DNA from: Gilliamella apicola | GTDB lineage: Bacteria; Pseudomonadota; Gammaproteobacteria; Enterobacterales; Orbaceae | Assembly: GCF_003202915.1 (NCBI RefSeq) | Contig: NZ_QGLP01000004.1 | Location: 930,001 to 994,000 of the forward strand | Direction: 5' to 3' | DNA length: 64,000 bases | Shown here: in pieces, positions 19,578 through 28,279 of the stretch | How the letters are laid out: each line of letters begins with the position of its first letter | Numbering within the stretch: position 1 is the first letter of the stretch | Notes under the pieces: model-generated | Databases searched by the model: none | What the model was told of the DNA's origin: nothing | The model's input: the letters and a program-made list of their open reading frames with translations, nothing else | Made by a program: the position numbers and the translations under genes

Positions 19578-20978
19578 ATGTGGAATAAAAAAAAATTAAG
19601 CCTTTTCAGCGGTGCATTATTTAAAAAAATCACGCAATTGATTGAAAGTTATATTGAACAAGGAGTGTTAATAGCTGGCGAACGATTACCATCTGAGCGT
19701 AATTTAGCCAAGGATCTACAAGTTAACCGTTCAACTATTGTGCATGCGTTAGATATCTTAACTGAACGAGGAATATTAGTTCGTAAGCAGGGCAGTGGGA
19801 CTTTTGTTAATGAACAAAAATGGGGGCTACAAGTTTATTCGACCATAAATTGGCGATTACCCGCCAATTTTTATCATCATCGTAAAAATGTCTACCAACA
19901 AAAAGTTTTACAGGTTCGGCGACAAATGGCGCATATTTGTGATTTAGCTAATGGTGATTTGCCAACCAATATGATCCCTAAATTGATATTACCCCATATC
20001 ACCTCTCATGAAATGGTTGCTTATGAGAAGCAGAGTGACACTTTGCAATTGGGATTACCTTCACTCAAACAGCAAATCGCCAACTATATGTCAACGCAAT
20101 TTGCTATGACAATTGATACTAATCAAATCTTAATAACCTCAGGTACCCAACAATCACTATTTTTAATTACCCAAGGATTATTAAAGCCCGGTGATGCAAT
20201 AGGTATTGAATCACCTTCTTATTTTTATTCATTGCCCCTGTTCCAAGCAGCTGGTGTTCGGCTTTATGGCATTGAATGTGATGCCGAAGGGATAACCTTA
20301 GAGAGCTTACAAAAAGTAGCGTTAGAGCGGCAAATTAGATGGTTATTTCTAAATCCGATATTTCAAAACCCTACTGGTTGCGTGATGAGTAATCCACGAA
20401 AAAAACAGATATTGGCCTTTTGTCGGCAACAGTGTATTGGTATTGTTGAGGATGATGCTTATAGTGGATTAGCCTTTGATGCAAAGGTTGACATTGCACC
20501 AATAAAAAAATTCGATACCAGTAATCAAGTGGTCTATTTAGGTTCATTATCCAAATATATTGGCCGTAATATACGTATTGGGTGGATGATTGCTCCAAAG
20601 GAAATCATCGAAAAATTAGCCAATATACGGCACCATATAGATTCTGGATTGAGTATATTACCGCAACTTTTAGCCGAAGAGTATTTAACTTATCACTATC
20701 AAACCCATCAGAAATGGTTACGTCAACAACTAAAACACAAAGCCAATCAACTAATGGATTGGTTCAATGACTATTTCAAAGGAGAGATTACTTACCAAAT
20801 ACCTACCGGTGGTTTTCATTTATATGCTCATTTACCCGTTAACAGTGCCGCACAAGAGTTGGTGATTTTAAACCAACTGTTATCCAAACATATAATTGTG
20901 TCCCAAGGCATTGAGTTCGGGGATAATTTTGGTTCAATACGATTAAGCTATGGACATTTTAAAGAAAATCTGATTTGA
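19578..20978 (+). CDS. pdxR: MocR-type GntR/aminotransferase regulator PdxR
   Basis: 466 residues: a GntR winged helix at about 10-80 (GVLIAGERLPSERNLAKDLQVNRSTIVHALDIL) joined to a fold-type I aminotransferase-like domain. The PLP lysine is seen in YLGSLSKYIGRNIRIGWMI; NPTGCVMS and EDDAYSGL are also characteristic. In family members such as Corynebacterium and Listeria PdxR, PLP controls transcription of pdxST. The divergent position next to pdxS supports that role here. Confidence 0.9.
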   Translation: MWNKKKLSLFSGALFKKITQLIESYIEQGVLIAGERLPSERNLAKDLQVNRSTIVHALDILTERGILVRKQGSGTFVNEQKWGLQVYSTINWRLPANFYHHRKNVYQQKVLQVRRQMAHICDLANGDLPTNMIPKLILPHITSHEMVAYEKQSDTLQLGLPSLKQQIANYMSTQFAMTIDTNQILITSGTQQSLFLITQGLLKPGDAIGIESPSYFYSLPLFQAAGVRLYGIECDAEGITLESLQKVALERQIRWLFLNPIFQNPTGCVMSNPRKKQILAFCRQQCIGIVEDDAYSGLAFDAKVDIAPIKKFDTSNQVVYLGSLSKYIGRNIRIGWMIAPKEIIEKLANIRHHIDSGLSILPQLLAEEYLTYHYQTHQKWLRQQLKHKANQLMDWFNDYFKGEITYQIPTGGFHLYAHLPVNSAAQELVILNQLLSKHIIVSQGIEFGDNFGSIRLSYGHFKENLI

Positions 20979-21013
20979 TTACGTCTACCAAGCTTTTCGT
21001 TGGTCAAATTATT

Positions 21014-22234
21014 ATGGAAAATTCAAAAACCGTTTTATTATCTACAAACAAATTATTGCTCATTGCTGGCACTGGTTGGCTTTTTGATGCAATGGACGTG
21101 GGATTACTCTCCTTTATTTTAGCTGCTTTAAAACAAGATTGGGGCTAACACCTTCACAACTGGGTTGGATAGGTAGTGTAAACTCAATTGGTATGGCAGT
21201 TGGTGCCTTTTTATTTGGTATTTATGCCGATAAAAAAGGGCGCAAATCCGCTTTTTTATTTACTTTATTAATGTTCAGTATCGCCAGAGGCTTAAGTGCT
21301 TTGGCTTGGGGACTGGGTAGTTTACTGATTTTACGATTCTTCATTGGTATGGGCTTAGGTGGCGAATTGCCCGTAGCATCAACGCTAGTGAGTGAAAGTG
21401 TGGAACCTAAAGTACGTGGTCGCGTCGTGGTGTTACTCGAATGCTTTTAGGCTGTAGGTTGGATTTTGGCCGCGTTGATCGCTTACTTTTTAATTCCTCT
21501 ACTAGCTGTCGGTTGGCGTGGCGCGATGATCTTATGGGCAATACCGGCTTTTTATGCACTTTACCTACGCTTTAACTTACCTGACTCACATTCCTATCAA
21601 TATCAAGATCATAATGCTCAAAAAGAACCAATCATCAAGAAATTACAATCGCTCCTATCAAGCTCATTCCGTCGTCAAACGATAATGTTATGGATAGTAT
21701 GGTTTTGTGTGGTATTTTCATATTATGGTATGTTCTTATGGTTGCCAAGCATGATGATGCATAAGGGCTTTGATATGGTAAAAAGTTTTGGTTACATTTT
21801 TATGATGACTTTAGCGCAATTACCGGGTTATTTTACTGTCGCTTGGCTTGATTGAACGAGTAGGGCGAAAATGGGTATTGATGGCGTATCTATTAGGAAC
21901 CTTGATCAGTGCCTATCTATTTGGTATTGTTGATTCAATTAACCAACTGCTTATCTGTGGTGCATTATTATCATTCTTTAATCTAGGCGCATGGGGAGCA
22001 ATGTATGCTTATACCCCAGAACAATACACTACTAATATTCGCGCAACGGGTGCCGGTATGGCTGCTTCAATTGGCCGAATTGGCGGCATATTAGGTCCAC
22101 TGATGGTGGGATTCTTAATGGCTAACCAAGTTAGTGTGAGCGTAATATTTGGGCTATTTAGCTTATCAATTCTTGTGGCTATTTTAGCTATATTATTCCT
22201 TGGTAAAGAGACCAAACAAACTCATCTTTGCTAA
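21014..22234 (+). pseudogene. MFS transporter, inactivated by two frameshifts and one stop codon
   Basis: The ancestral product was a roughly 400-residue MFS permease of the metabolite:H+ symporter type (LFDAMDVGLLSFILAAL, GIYADKKGRKSAFL, RFFIGMGLGGELPVASTLVSE, ERVGRKWVLMAYLLGT, CPEQYTTNIRATGAG-like region). The frame starting at ATG 21014 ends at 21146 after QDWG because of a lost base. The next frame resumes with LTPSQLGWIGSV and is cut by TAG at 21448, where a tryptophan (ECF-W-AVGW) is expected. A further +1 shift near 21848 separates AWL from IERVGRKW. All parts remain recognisable, so the decay is recent. It was probably the uptake partner of the nearby IclR/aldolase genes (inference). 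Confidence 0.88.
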
Positions 22235-22241
22235 CGCATTA

Positions 22242-22279
22242 AAACCTTTTTCAATTAAATTGAGTGTTGAAAAAGGTTT
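22242..22279. terminator. Bidirectional terminator between MFS pseudogene and IclR gene
   Basis: Perfect 13-bp arms AAACCTTTTTCAA (22242-22254) and TTGAAAAAGGTTT (22267-22279) between two convergent genes, A/T-rich on both sides. Confidence 0.65.
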
Positions 22280-22288
22280 ATATTTCAA

Positions 22289-23041
22289 CTAGCCAATTAT
22301 TTTCTTAGTTAACATGCTAGCAGCGGTCACCAAATACTCTGTAAATTCAGCAATTCTTTCTTGCGGCATTTGAAACCTTATTCCTGAGGTACTTATGGCG
22401 GCGATAACATTACCATGTTTATCAAAAATCGGTGCTGCTAAGCAAGTTACTTCATCAAAATCTTCGCCATCGTCAAACGCCCAACCTTGTTTTCTTACGA
22501 CTTGTAATGCCTTTTTATAATCAGTTTTAGTTGCTATGGTATTTTTGGTTTTACTCGGTAATTGTTCATTAGGAAACAGCTCATCAATATGTTGCTCTGG
22601 TAACCAAGCCAACAAAACTTTACCCAGTGCCGAACTATGTAAAGATAACCGACGACCTAACCAACTTTTAATCTGTATTGCATTATCACTTTCAATTTTA
22701 GCTAAGTAGATTGCCGCATCGCCATCTAAAATACCTAAATGACAAGCTAGCTGAGTTTTGTCTCGTAAAAACGAGAGTGGTTCGAGAGCTAAATCCTTAA
22801 TATTAAATTGCTCAATTGCTTTGTTACCAAACTCATACAGATTAAGCCCTAAAAAGTATTTATTTCCTTTTTGCCGTAACAAACCATTAGTTACCATACT
22901 TTTTAAGATTAATGACGAAGAGCTTTGCGGTAAGGAAAGCCCTTGATAGATTTGCGTATAAGTCACTCCGCCATTTTGAGCAATAAAATTCAAAATTAGA
23001 GCTGCTTTATCGATGGCTGGCGCTTGAGATATTTTACTCAT
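22289..23041 (-). CDS. IclR family transcriptional regulator
   Basis: 250 residues. The N-terminal winged helix covers about 8-75 (ALILNFIAQNGGVTYTQIYQGLSLPQSSSSLILKSMV, in parts), and the C-terminal effector domain has LACHLGILDGDAAIYLAKIES, LGKVLLAWLPEQ, WAFDDGEDFDEVTCLAAPIFD and VIAAISTSGIRFQM. It is divergent from the YagE-like aldolase and likely controls it and the broken transporter. The gap contains a perfect operator pair. The effector is probably a sugar acid or its breakdown product (inference). Confidence 0.92.
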   Translation of the reverse strand: MSKISQAPAIDKAALILNFIAQNGGVTYTQIYQGLSLPQSSSSLILKSMVTNGLLRQKGNKYFLGLNLYEFGNKAIEQFNIKDLALEPLSFLRDKTQLACHLGILDGDAAIYLAKIESDNAIQIKSWLGRRLSLHSSALGKVLLAWLPEQHIDELFPNEQLPSKTKNTIATKTDYKKALQVVRKQGWAFDDGEDFDEVTCLAAPIFDKHGNVIAAISTSGIRFQMPQERIAEFTEYLVTAASMLTKKIIG

Positions 23042-23047
23042 ACATTC

Positions 23048-23065
23048 ACACCAATATATTGAAAT
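23048..23065. promoter_or_regulatory. IclR-type operator, left arm
   Basis: The 18-mer ACACCAATATATTGAAAT, just upstream of the IclR gene start, is the exact reverse complement of 23220-23237. Each arm contains the smaller near-palindrome CAATATATTG. Placement beside each divergent gene suggests co-regulation and autoregulation by the IclR protein. Confidence 0.65.
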
Positions 23066-23131
23066 TAATTTAGTTTAAATACATCTATAATATTTTACAA
23101 TGATTTGTTAGGCATATTTATGTATTAATTT

Positions 23132-23147
23132 GGTGATCTCGATCACA
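23132..23147. promoter_or_regulatory. CRP-like binding site
   Basis: GGTGATCTCGATCACA matches the CRP consensus TGTGA-N6-TCACA except for the first T. It is centred about 117 bases upstream of the aldolase start and 98 upstream of the IclR start, as expected for a catabolite-controlled divergent promoter. Confidence 0.6.
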
Positions 23148-23219
23148 ATAACTGAAAAATATTATTGAGTAATTGGCAAATTGATTAAATAGTTAGTTTG
23201 TTATAACTGTTTTTATATT

Positions 23220-23237
23220 ATTTCAATATATTGGTGT
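23220..23237. promoter_or_regulatory. IclR-type operator, right arm
   Basis: ATTTCAATATATTGGTGT, the exact inverted copy of 23048-23065. It ends 19 bases before the aldolase ATG, so a bound repressor would block initiation or early elongation. Confidence 0.65.
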
Positions 23238-23256
23238 AAAACATAAGGATCTCATT

Positions 23257-24147
23257 ATGAAAAAATCCCCTAAATTTTCAGGAACCATTTGTCCTGCCAT
23301 CACGCCATTTAATTCTAAAAATAGTGTTGATTTTGCCGCTATGGAAAAACATTACCAAATGTTAACCGAAGCAAAAATTAACGGTATTTTGGTTATGGGT
23401 ACCATTGGTGAGTTTGCGACACTAAGCATTAAGGAACGATTGGCTATTATTAAACAAGCTCATCAATTCACTGACTTACCGCTAATTGTCAATGTTTCAA
23501 CCACCGTTGTTGATGACATGATCCGCTTAGCGGATGCGTCGTATGATGCAGGATACCCAGCAGTAATGGCTTTACCTCACTATTACCTATCACAGACAAC
23601 CAATCAATTGTATGAATATTACAAATATTTAGATTCGCGGTTTTTAGGTGATTGGTTTGTTTATAACTTTCCTGCTCGCACTGGCTGTGATGTTGATGCA
23701 AAACTTGTCGCAAAACTTATGCTAGATTGTCCAAGATTTATAGGTATTAAAGATACGATTGATTGTGCTTCACATACGCGTTCCATTGTGCTTGCTTCTC
23801 AGTCTATCCGTAAGGATTTCTCAGTATTTGCTGGTTTTGATGAATATTTTATTCCAAATTTACTTAATGGTGGTGCTGGGGTACTTTCTGGTCTAAATAA
23901 TGTGGTGCCGGATCTCTTTGCAAGTGTAATGAAAGCATTTAATGAGAATGATTTTCATCAGATCCAACTTCTACAAAAAGAGATTAGTCGTTTATCAAAT
24001 ATTTACAATATTGGTGATGATTTTGTTACCACGATAAAAACAGCAGTTGCTGAAAAACATGGTTACTTAAAAGCCAATTCAAGGAACTATGGCGGAGCAT
24101 TAAATGCTAAGCAGATAGATGAGGTAAAACAATTATTCAAACTATAA
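23257..24147 (+). CDS. DHDPS/NAL superfamily aldolase (YagE-like)
   Basis: 296-residue class I aldolase barrel. It shows GTICPAITPFNSKNSVD, GILVMGTIGEFATLS, the catalytic tyrosine in VYNFPARTGCDV and the Schiff-base lysine in FIGIKDTIDCASHTRS. The segments YNFPxxTG and GIKDTIDxxxHxRS are shared with E. coli YagE/YjhH, which cleave 2-keto-3-deoxy sugar acids to pyruvate and an aldehyde. It is under a probable IclR/CRP-controlled promoter and followed by a terminator. The exact substrate is not predictable. Confidence 0.85.
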   Translation: MKKSPKFSGTICPAITPFNSKNSVDFAAMEKHYQMLTEAKINGILVMGTIGEFATLSIKERLAIIKQAHQFTDLPLIVNVSTTVVDDMIRLADASYDAGYPAVMALPHYYLSQTTNQLYEYYKYLDSRFLGDWFVYNFPARTGCDVDAKLVAKLMLDCPRFIGIKDTIDCASHTRSIVLASQSIRKDFSVFAGFDEYFIPNLLNGGAGVLSGLNNVVPDLFASVMKAFNENDFHQIQLLQKEISRLSNIYNIGDDFVTTIKTAVAEKHGYLKANSRNYGGALNAKQIDEVKQLFKL

Positions 24148-24264
24148 TGATAAAAATAAAAGGTAACAGTTTTAGTAATAAAACCTTAATAGTCGTACCA
24201 ATAATCACATAAATTCATAATCAGTGCATTGTTAGTAAAATTATCACAAAACATTAACTAAACC

Positions 24265-24295
24265 AACAACAGCAGCTTAATGCTGTTGTTTTAAT
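24265..24295 (+). terminator. Aldolase gene terminator
   Basis: Perfect 10-bp stem AACAACAGCA (24265-24274) and TGCTGTTGTT (24281-24290), loop GCTTAA, followed by TTAA. It lies 118 bases beyond the stop. Confidence 0.65.
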
Positions 24296-24425
24296 GGTAA
24301 AAAAATAAAGCCAAAACTTTATCATTTTATTTACAAAAAATTATCTCACGCCTTGATATAACAAGGTTTAACTCCCTTGTTATCTATGTTAGATTACTTG
24401 CTCCATTCATTTTTGAGCAGGTAGG

Positions 24426-24695
24426 TTGATTTTGAATCTTTCTCCAAAAGCTTTCCATTATTTGGGTGTCGTTGCAACAATTGCATCATTAGGCATGTAC
24501 GTATCCTATATCCCGCAGATTATTGACAATCTTCATGGATTTAAAACTAATCCGACACAACCTTTGGCGGCAGCAATTAACTGCTCATTATGGGTCTGTT
24601 ATGGTTTATTACAGCAGAAAAAAGATTGGCCAATTGCGATAGCTAATTTCCCTGGCGTATTATTTGGTTTAATCGCTTTCTTTACTGCTTTATAA
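24426..24695 (+). CDS. SemiSWEET sugar transporter
   Basis: 89 residues with three hydrophobic helices, a single triple-helix bundle of the SWEET family. Typical SemiSWEET features are GVVATIASLGMYVSYIPQI (with the conserved proline-glutamine), NPTQPLAAAINCSLWVCYGL and DWPIAIANFPGVLFGLIAF, with the substrate-facing Trp and Asn. Such proteins dimerise and equilibrate small sugars or metabolites across the membrane. The start is TTG at 24426 or 24432, with AGGTAGG upstream. A clear terminator follows. Confidence 0.88.
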   Translation: MILNLSPKAFHYLGVVATIASLGMYVSYIPQIIDNLHGFKTNPTQPLAAAINCSLWVCYGLLQQKKDWPIAIANFPGVLFGLIAFFTAL

Positions 24696-24722
24696 ATTCT
24701 TGTTTAATTTTTTTGTTCTTAC

Positions 24723-24757
24723 TACAGCATAATTTAAACGTTATGCTGTATTTTTTT
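24723..24757 (+). terminator. SemiSWEET gene terminator
   Basis: Perfect 10-bp stem TACAGCATAA (24723-24732) and TTATGCTGTA (24741-24750) followed by seven T residues. Confidence 0.85.
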
Positions 24758-25166
24758 GTCTTTTATCGTTTAAGTTCAATCAAACGAATTGTAATTTTTG
24801 TAAATTAAATTTGAATATTTTTACCCCCAAAATATAAAAAGTGTTGAAGGTTAAAATTCAATCAAGGAAATAAATTATTAATAATCAAAATGCTATGTAG
24901 TTATCAACAGGTTTGTTAAATACTTATTAAGTAATGAAGTGGATAATTTCATCTTGTTTTTTTTAGAAAGAACTAACTTATCAGTGTTTTATTCAATTCA
25001 ATCATTGTCATCCATTATTGATTAGATTATAGTTAAAGTCAGTCTATTTTTTAGGCTGGATTCATCTTTGATATTAATAGAGTGTAATGATGTTGTTATC
25101 TCAAATATAATTAAATTTTGATGATTAATATGATGAACGTTATTGATATAAAATAAGGAAATCACC
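24758..25166. other. AT-rich intergenic region
   Basis: About 400 bases between a terminator and the next small gene. No coding frame, repeat or recognisable operator was seen; it presumably contains the promoter for the gene at 25167. Confidence 0.4.
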
Positions 25167-25400
25167 ATGACTGACATTAATCTTTCTGATGATTTGATAA
25201 AAGATTTTATTTATTCTATGTACCGCAAAGAAGTGTTACTAAATTTAAAAGGTGTGGTTTTGACGGAAGATGATCGAAAACAACTTCATGAAAAAAGAGA
25301 TTTTGTAAATCGATTATCTGAGGCTGAATTATCTGATATTCGAGCTTGGGTTTTAGATAAATTAAAATTACTTGAAAGCCAACATCAAGAGCGTAGTTGA
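25167..25400 (+). CDS. Small charged protein of unknown function, 77 residues
   Basis: Supported as a real gene by a strong AAGGAAATCACC ribosome site, an ATG start, and a strongly charged, helix-prone sequence (MYRKEVLLNLKG, EDDRKQLHEKRDFVNRL, RAWVLDKLKLLES). It has no signal peptide and no cysteine. I do not recognise the family. It stands alone, with long AT-rich gaps before it and 146 bases after it. Confidence 0.6.
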   Translation: MTDINLSDDLIKDFIYSMYRKEVLLNLKGVVLTEDDRKQLHEKRDFVNRLSEAELSDIRAWVLDKLKLLESQHQERS

Positions 25401-25546
25401 GAAAAATTTTATCCTATTCATATTAAACTAGTTTTTCAATGATTTTGATAAGATATGTTTGTTGTATCAATGAAAACGATATGGAAAGATGATATAATCG
25501 TTTTATAATATATTCATGTTTATTTAGATAATTTAAAGGAAAGGTT

Positions 25547-26137
25547 ATGAAAAAGTTAGCGATAATGTTATTGTTAAGTTTTCCAGTGGTGGTATCTGCG
25601 TCTAATTGCGATGAAATTAAGACAAATATCGCTGAAAAAATCAAAAATAACGGTGTGCCTGAAAATAATTTTCAACTAAAACTGGTCCCCGCTAATCAAG
25701 TTAAACAAGGTCAGGGTAAAGTAGTTGGTTCATGTAATGGCGGTAAAAAACGCATTATCTATATTCGTGGTAAAGTCGGTTCATCATCAAATATAAAATC
25801 AGTTAAAGATGAAACTAAAGCGCCAGTTGAACCATCAATATTACCAAACTCAACAACACCGAAGGATGATGGTATACCAAATAAAGATACTGCACCTGTT
25901 ACCGATTCATCTGGAAATGAGAAAATTCAATCAGTAGTTGAACCTACTGTAACCTCATCAACGGAAACAACAACTCAAGCTCCTACAACTGAATCTGCTA
26001 CATCAGAAGAAAAAGTGCCCGAGGTAAATGATACCGTAGTACCAGAAGTAAATGATACTGTAGTACCAGAAGTTGCCCCTAAAGATGATCAACCAATCTC
26101 TGAAGGTGAAACATCGAATGATAAATCATCAAATTAG
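25547..26137 (+). CDS. Secreted DUF1161-like protein with low-complexity tail
   Basis: 196 residues. A Sec signal (MKKLAIMLLLSFPVVVSASN) is followed by a DUF1161-like domain: NCDEIKTNIAEKIKNNGVP, FQLKLVPANQV and KVVGSCNGGKKRIIYIR, with two cysteines likely forming a disulfide. Residues from about 85 onward are a Thr/Glu/Pro-rich extension not usual for this short family. The extension contains a tandem VPEVNDTV repeat (26015-26074, 24-bp DNA unit). It is probably periplasmic; function unknown. A 9-bp stem GCGGATAAC/GTTATCCGC (26155-26196) follows. Confidence 0.75.
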   Translation: MKKLAIMLLLSFPVVVSASNCDEIKTNIAEKIKNNGVPENNFQLKLVPANQVKQGQGKVVGSCNGGKKRIIYIRGKVGSSSNIKSVKDETKAPVEPSILPNSTTPKDDGIPNKDTAPVTDSSGNEKIQSVVEPTVTSSTETTTQAPTTESATSEEKVPEVNDTVVPEVNDTVVPEVAPKDDQPISEGETSNDKSSN

Positions 26138-26355
26138 TTTTTAACATAGACAGTGCGGATAACCTTATATCATAAAAAAATGAGTAAGTTATCCGCATTA
26201 TCGATTTAATACACTAAAAAAATAGACTGTGCGTTAAACACAAAAAACTTCTTGTTGGTTAGCTTCTATCTACATGTTGAAAACCAGTGAAGGGAATAGG
26301 GGAATAATAAGCTTGCTTCTCCAACTAATAAGTGGAAAAGCAGATAGGATTTAAT

Positions 26356-27348
26356 TTACAAAAGTTGTTGATAATTTTGCTTAGTCACATCATCCCAAAC
26401 GCTAGCTTGGACTTGACCAATATGCTGTTGTTGTAGAAGTAGCATTGTCAATCGAGATTGCCCAATCCCACCACCAATTGTCTGCAAAAAATCACCATCG
26501 GCTAACGCCTTATGCCAAGCATATTGTAAGCGATCTTCATTATTTGTTAATTTTAATTGACGTTTTAACGTTTCAGGATCGACACGAATCCCCATTGATG
26601 AGATTTCAAAACCACTATTTAACACTGGATTCCAAACTAAAATATCACCATTTAAGCCTTTCGACCCCATTTCATTATCACTGCTCCAATCATCATAATC
26701 CGGAGCGCGGACATCGTGTTTTTCATTGTTTGATAATTCCCCACCAATACCAATCAAAAATACCGCGCCTAACTCTTTAGTAATTGCATTTTCGCGCTCT
26801 TTTGCTGATAAATTAGGATAACGTTTTAACAATTGCTCACTATCCATAAAAGTGATCGTTTCTGGTAAAAAACAAGAAAGATGATATTTTTCTGAAACCG
26901 CTTTTTCGGTTGTTTTAATTGCGCTATAAATCTTCTCAACCGTATTTTTTAAATAAGTTAAAATACGATCTTCAGGACGAATTACTTTTTCCCAATCCCA
27001 TTGATCAACATAAACCGAGTGAATAGGAGAAAGTTTTTCTTCATCAGGGCGTAGGGCTTTCATATTGGTATAAATACCTTCCCCAACTGGAAAATGATGT
27101 TGACTTAAGATTTTACGTTTCCATTTTGCTAATGAATGCACCACTTCAAATTGCGCATTTGGAATACTTTTAATATTAACTTGAACAGCTTTCTCTGTGC
27201 CAGATAAATTATCTTGAACTCCATCACCAATTTGACTTAAAAGCGGAGCTTGAACCTCAATCAGTGAAAGTTTATTGGCTAGTTGCTCAGCAAAAAAGTG
27301 TTTAACAAAATTGATCCGTTGTTGCTGCTCTTTAAATGATATCGTCAT
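26356..27348 (-). CDS. asnA: Aspartate-ammonia ligase (asparagine synthetase A)
   Basis: 330 residues, the standard AsnA length, a class II aminoacyl-tRNA synthetase-like fold. It shows [70 protein letters not shown] (in parts), [17 protein letters not shown] and [15 protein letters not shown]. It makes asparagine from aspartate, ammonia and ATP. It is monocistronic. Confidence 0.97.
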   Translation of the reverse strand: MTISFKEQQQRINFVKHFFAEQLANKLSLIEVQAPLLSQIGDGVQDNLSGTEKAVQVNIKSIPNAQFEVVHSLAKWKRKILSQHHFPVGEGIYTNMKALRPDEEKLSPIHSVYVDQWDWEKVIRPEDRILTYLKNTVEKIYSAIKTTEKAVSEKYHLSCFLPETITFMDSEQLLKRYPNLSAKERENAITKELGAVFLIGIGGELSNNEKHDVRAPDYDDWSSDNEMGSKGLNGDILVWNPVLNSGFEISSMGIRVDPETLKRQLKLTNNEDRLQYAWHKALADGDFLQTIGGGIGQSRLTMLLLQQQHIGQVQASVWDDVTKQNYQQLL

Positions 27349-28279
27349 GTTTCATCTCAAAAAGTGAATTGGTTAGTGACGATAAATTAAACTAGAAAAC
27401 AGAAATATGCAAGTCTAGTTAGTTGGAGTAAATTACAGGAGAAAAATTATTTTTGTCCTTCTCAAAAAAGGATAAGAATATCAAAATATTTTTTAATTTT
27501 ACTATTTGTTTAAACAAACGATTAGGAATAAATAAAGAAGTTTGTATTATTTACAATAAAATATAACTAGCTTTCAAACCGGCCTTTATTAATCTTAATA
27601 TATTACTCTTCTCAGCTAACAATCAAACGGGGTTATCACTTAAATTAACCATACTTGTTAAATTATGATAGCTATTGAATTTTAATGAGAAAGAGTAAGC
27701 ATTGAAATGTTTCAATTTTAACGCTTAAAATCATTAAAAAATCAGAAATTATCTAAAGCATCTTCAATCAACTTTTAACAAATTGAAGAACAATCAAATA
27801 TAGGAAATTTAATATTAGCGAAATATCTATATTTTCTAATTTTACTCAATCATATATATTATAAATCGCTTATAAACATAAAAAACATGCAAAATATAAA
27901 CAATTACTCGTTAAAAATAAACCATTAAAGTGCTAGTAAAATTTTTGCGAAGGTAATTTTTAAAGTTCTGCTCATAAATTTATGAAAATAATAAATTTCA
28001 CTTTAAAACAAAATTTTTTTACCGTTAATACGATTAAGTTTGTAAGAGGAGATTAAGCACTTATTCATCAGTTAGACTAAGCTTTAAGCAATGCAATTTT
28101 AATGACTTTAGTGCTGCTCTTTACAAAAGTTAACAATTAGGTAATGAAAACAGGTTGCGAGGATTTTTTTCAATCTTTATACTATTTTCCCTTAAAAGGA
28201 AGCGAACAGCTATAGTTTTAGCCGTTCACAGTTATTAAATGTAAATTAAACATAAAGTTAGTTGACAGGAACGTCGAAA
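27349..28279. other. Long non-coding region upstream of the adhesin array
   Basis: About 930 AT-rich bases. The left part (to 27999) is unique and shows no gene. The last 280 bases (28000-28279) are a repeat unit found again at 32276-32555 upstream of copy C and, truncated, at 34479-34559. It probably contains the copy A promoter; an imperfect inverted repeat (GAACAGCTA / TAGCCGTTC) lies at 28204-28227. Confidence 0.55.

Noticed and set aside
26445-26780. 111-codon plus-strand frame inside asnA
   Set aside because: Histidine-rich antisense shadow of asnA with no family match.
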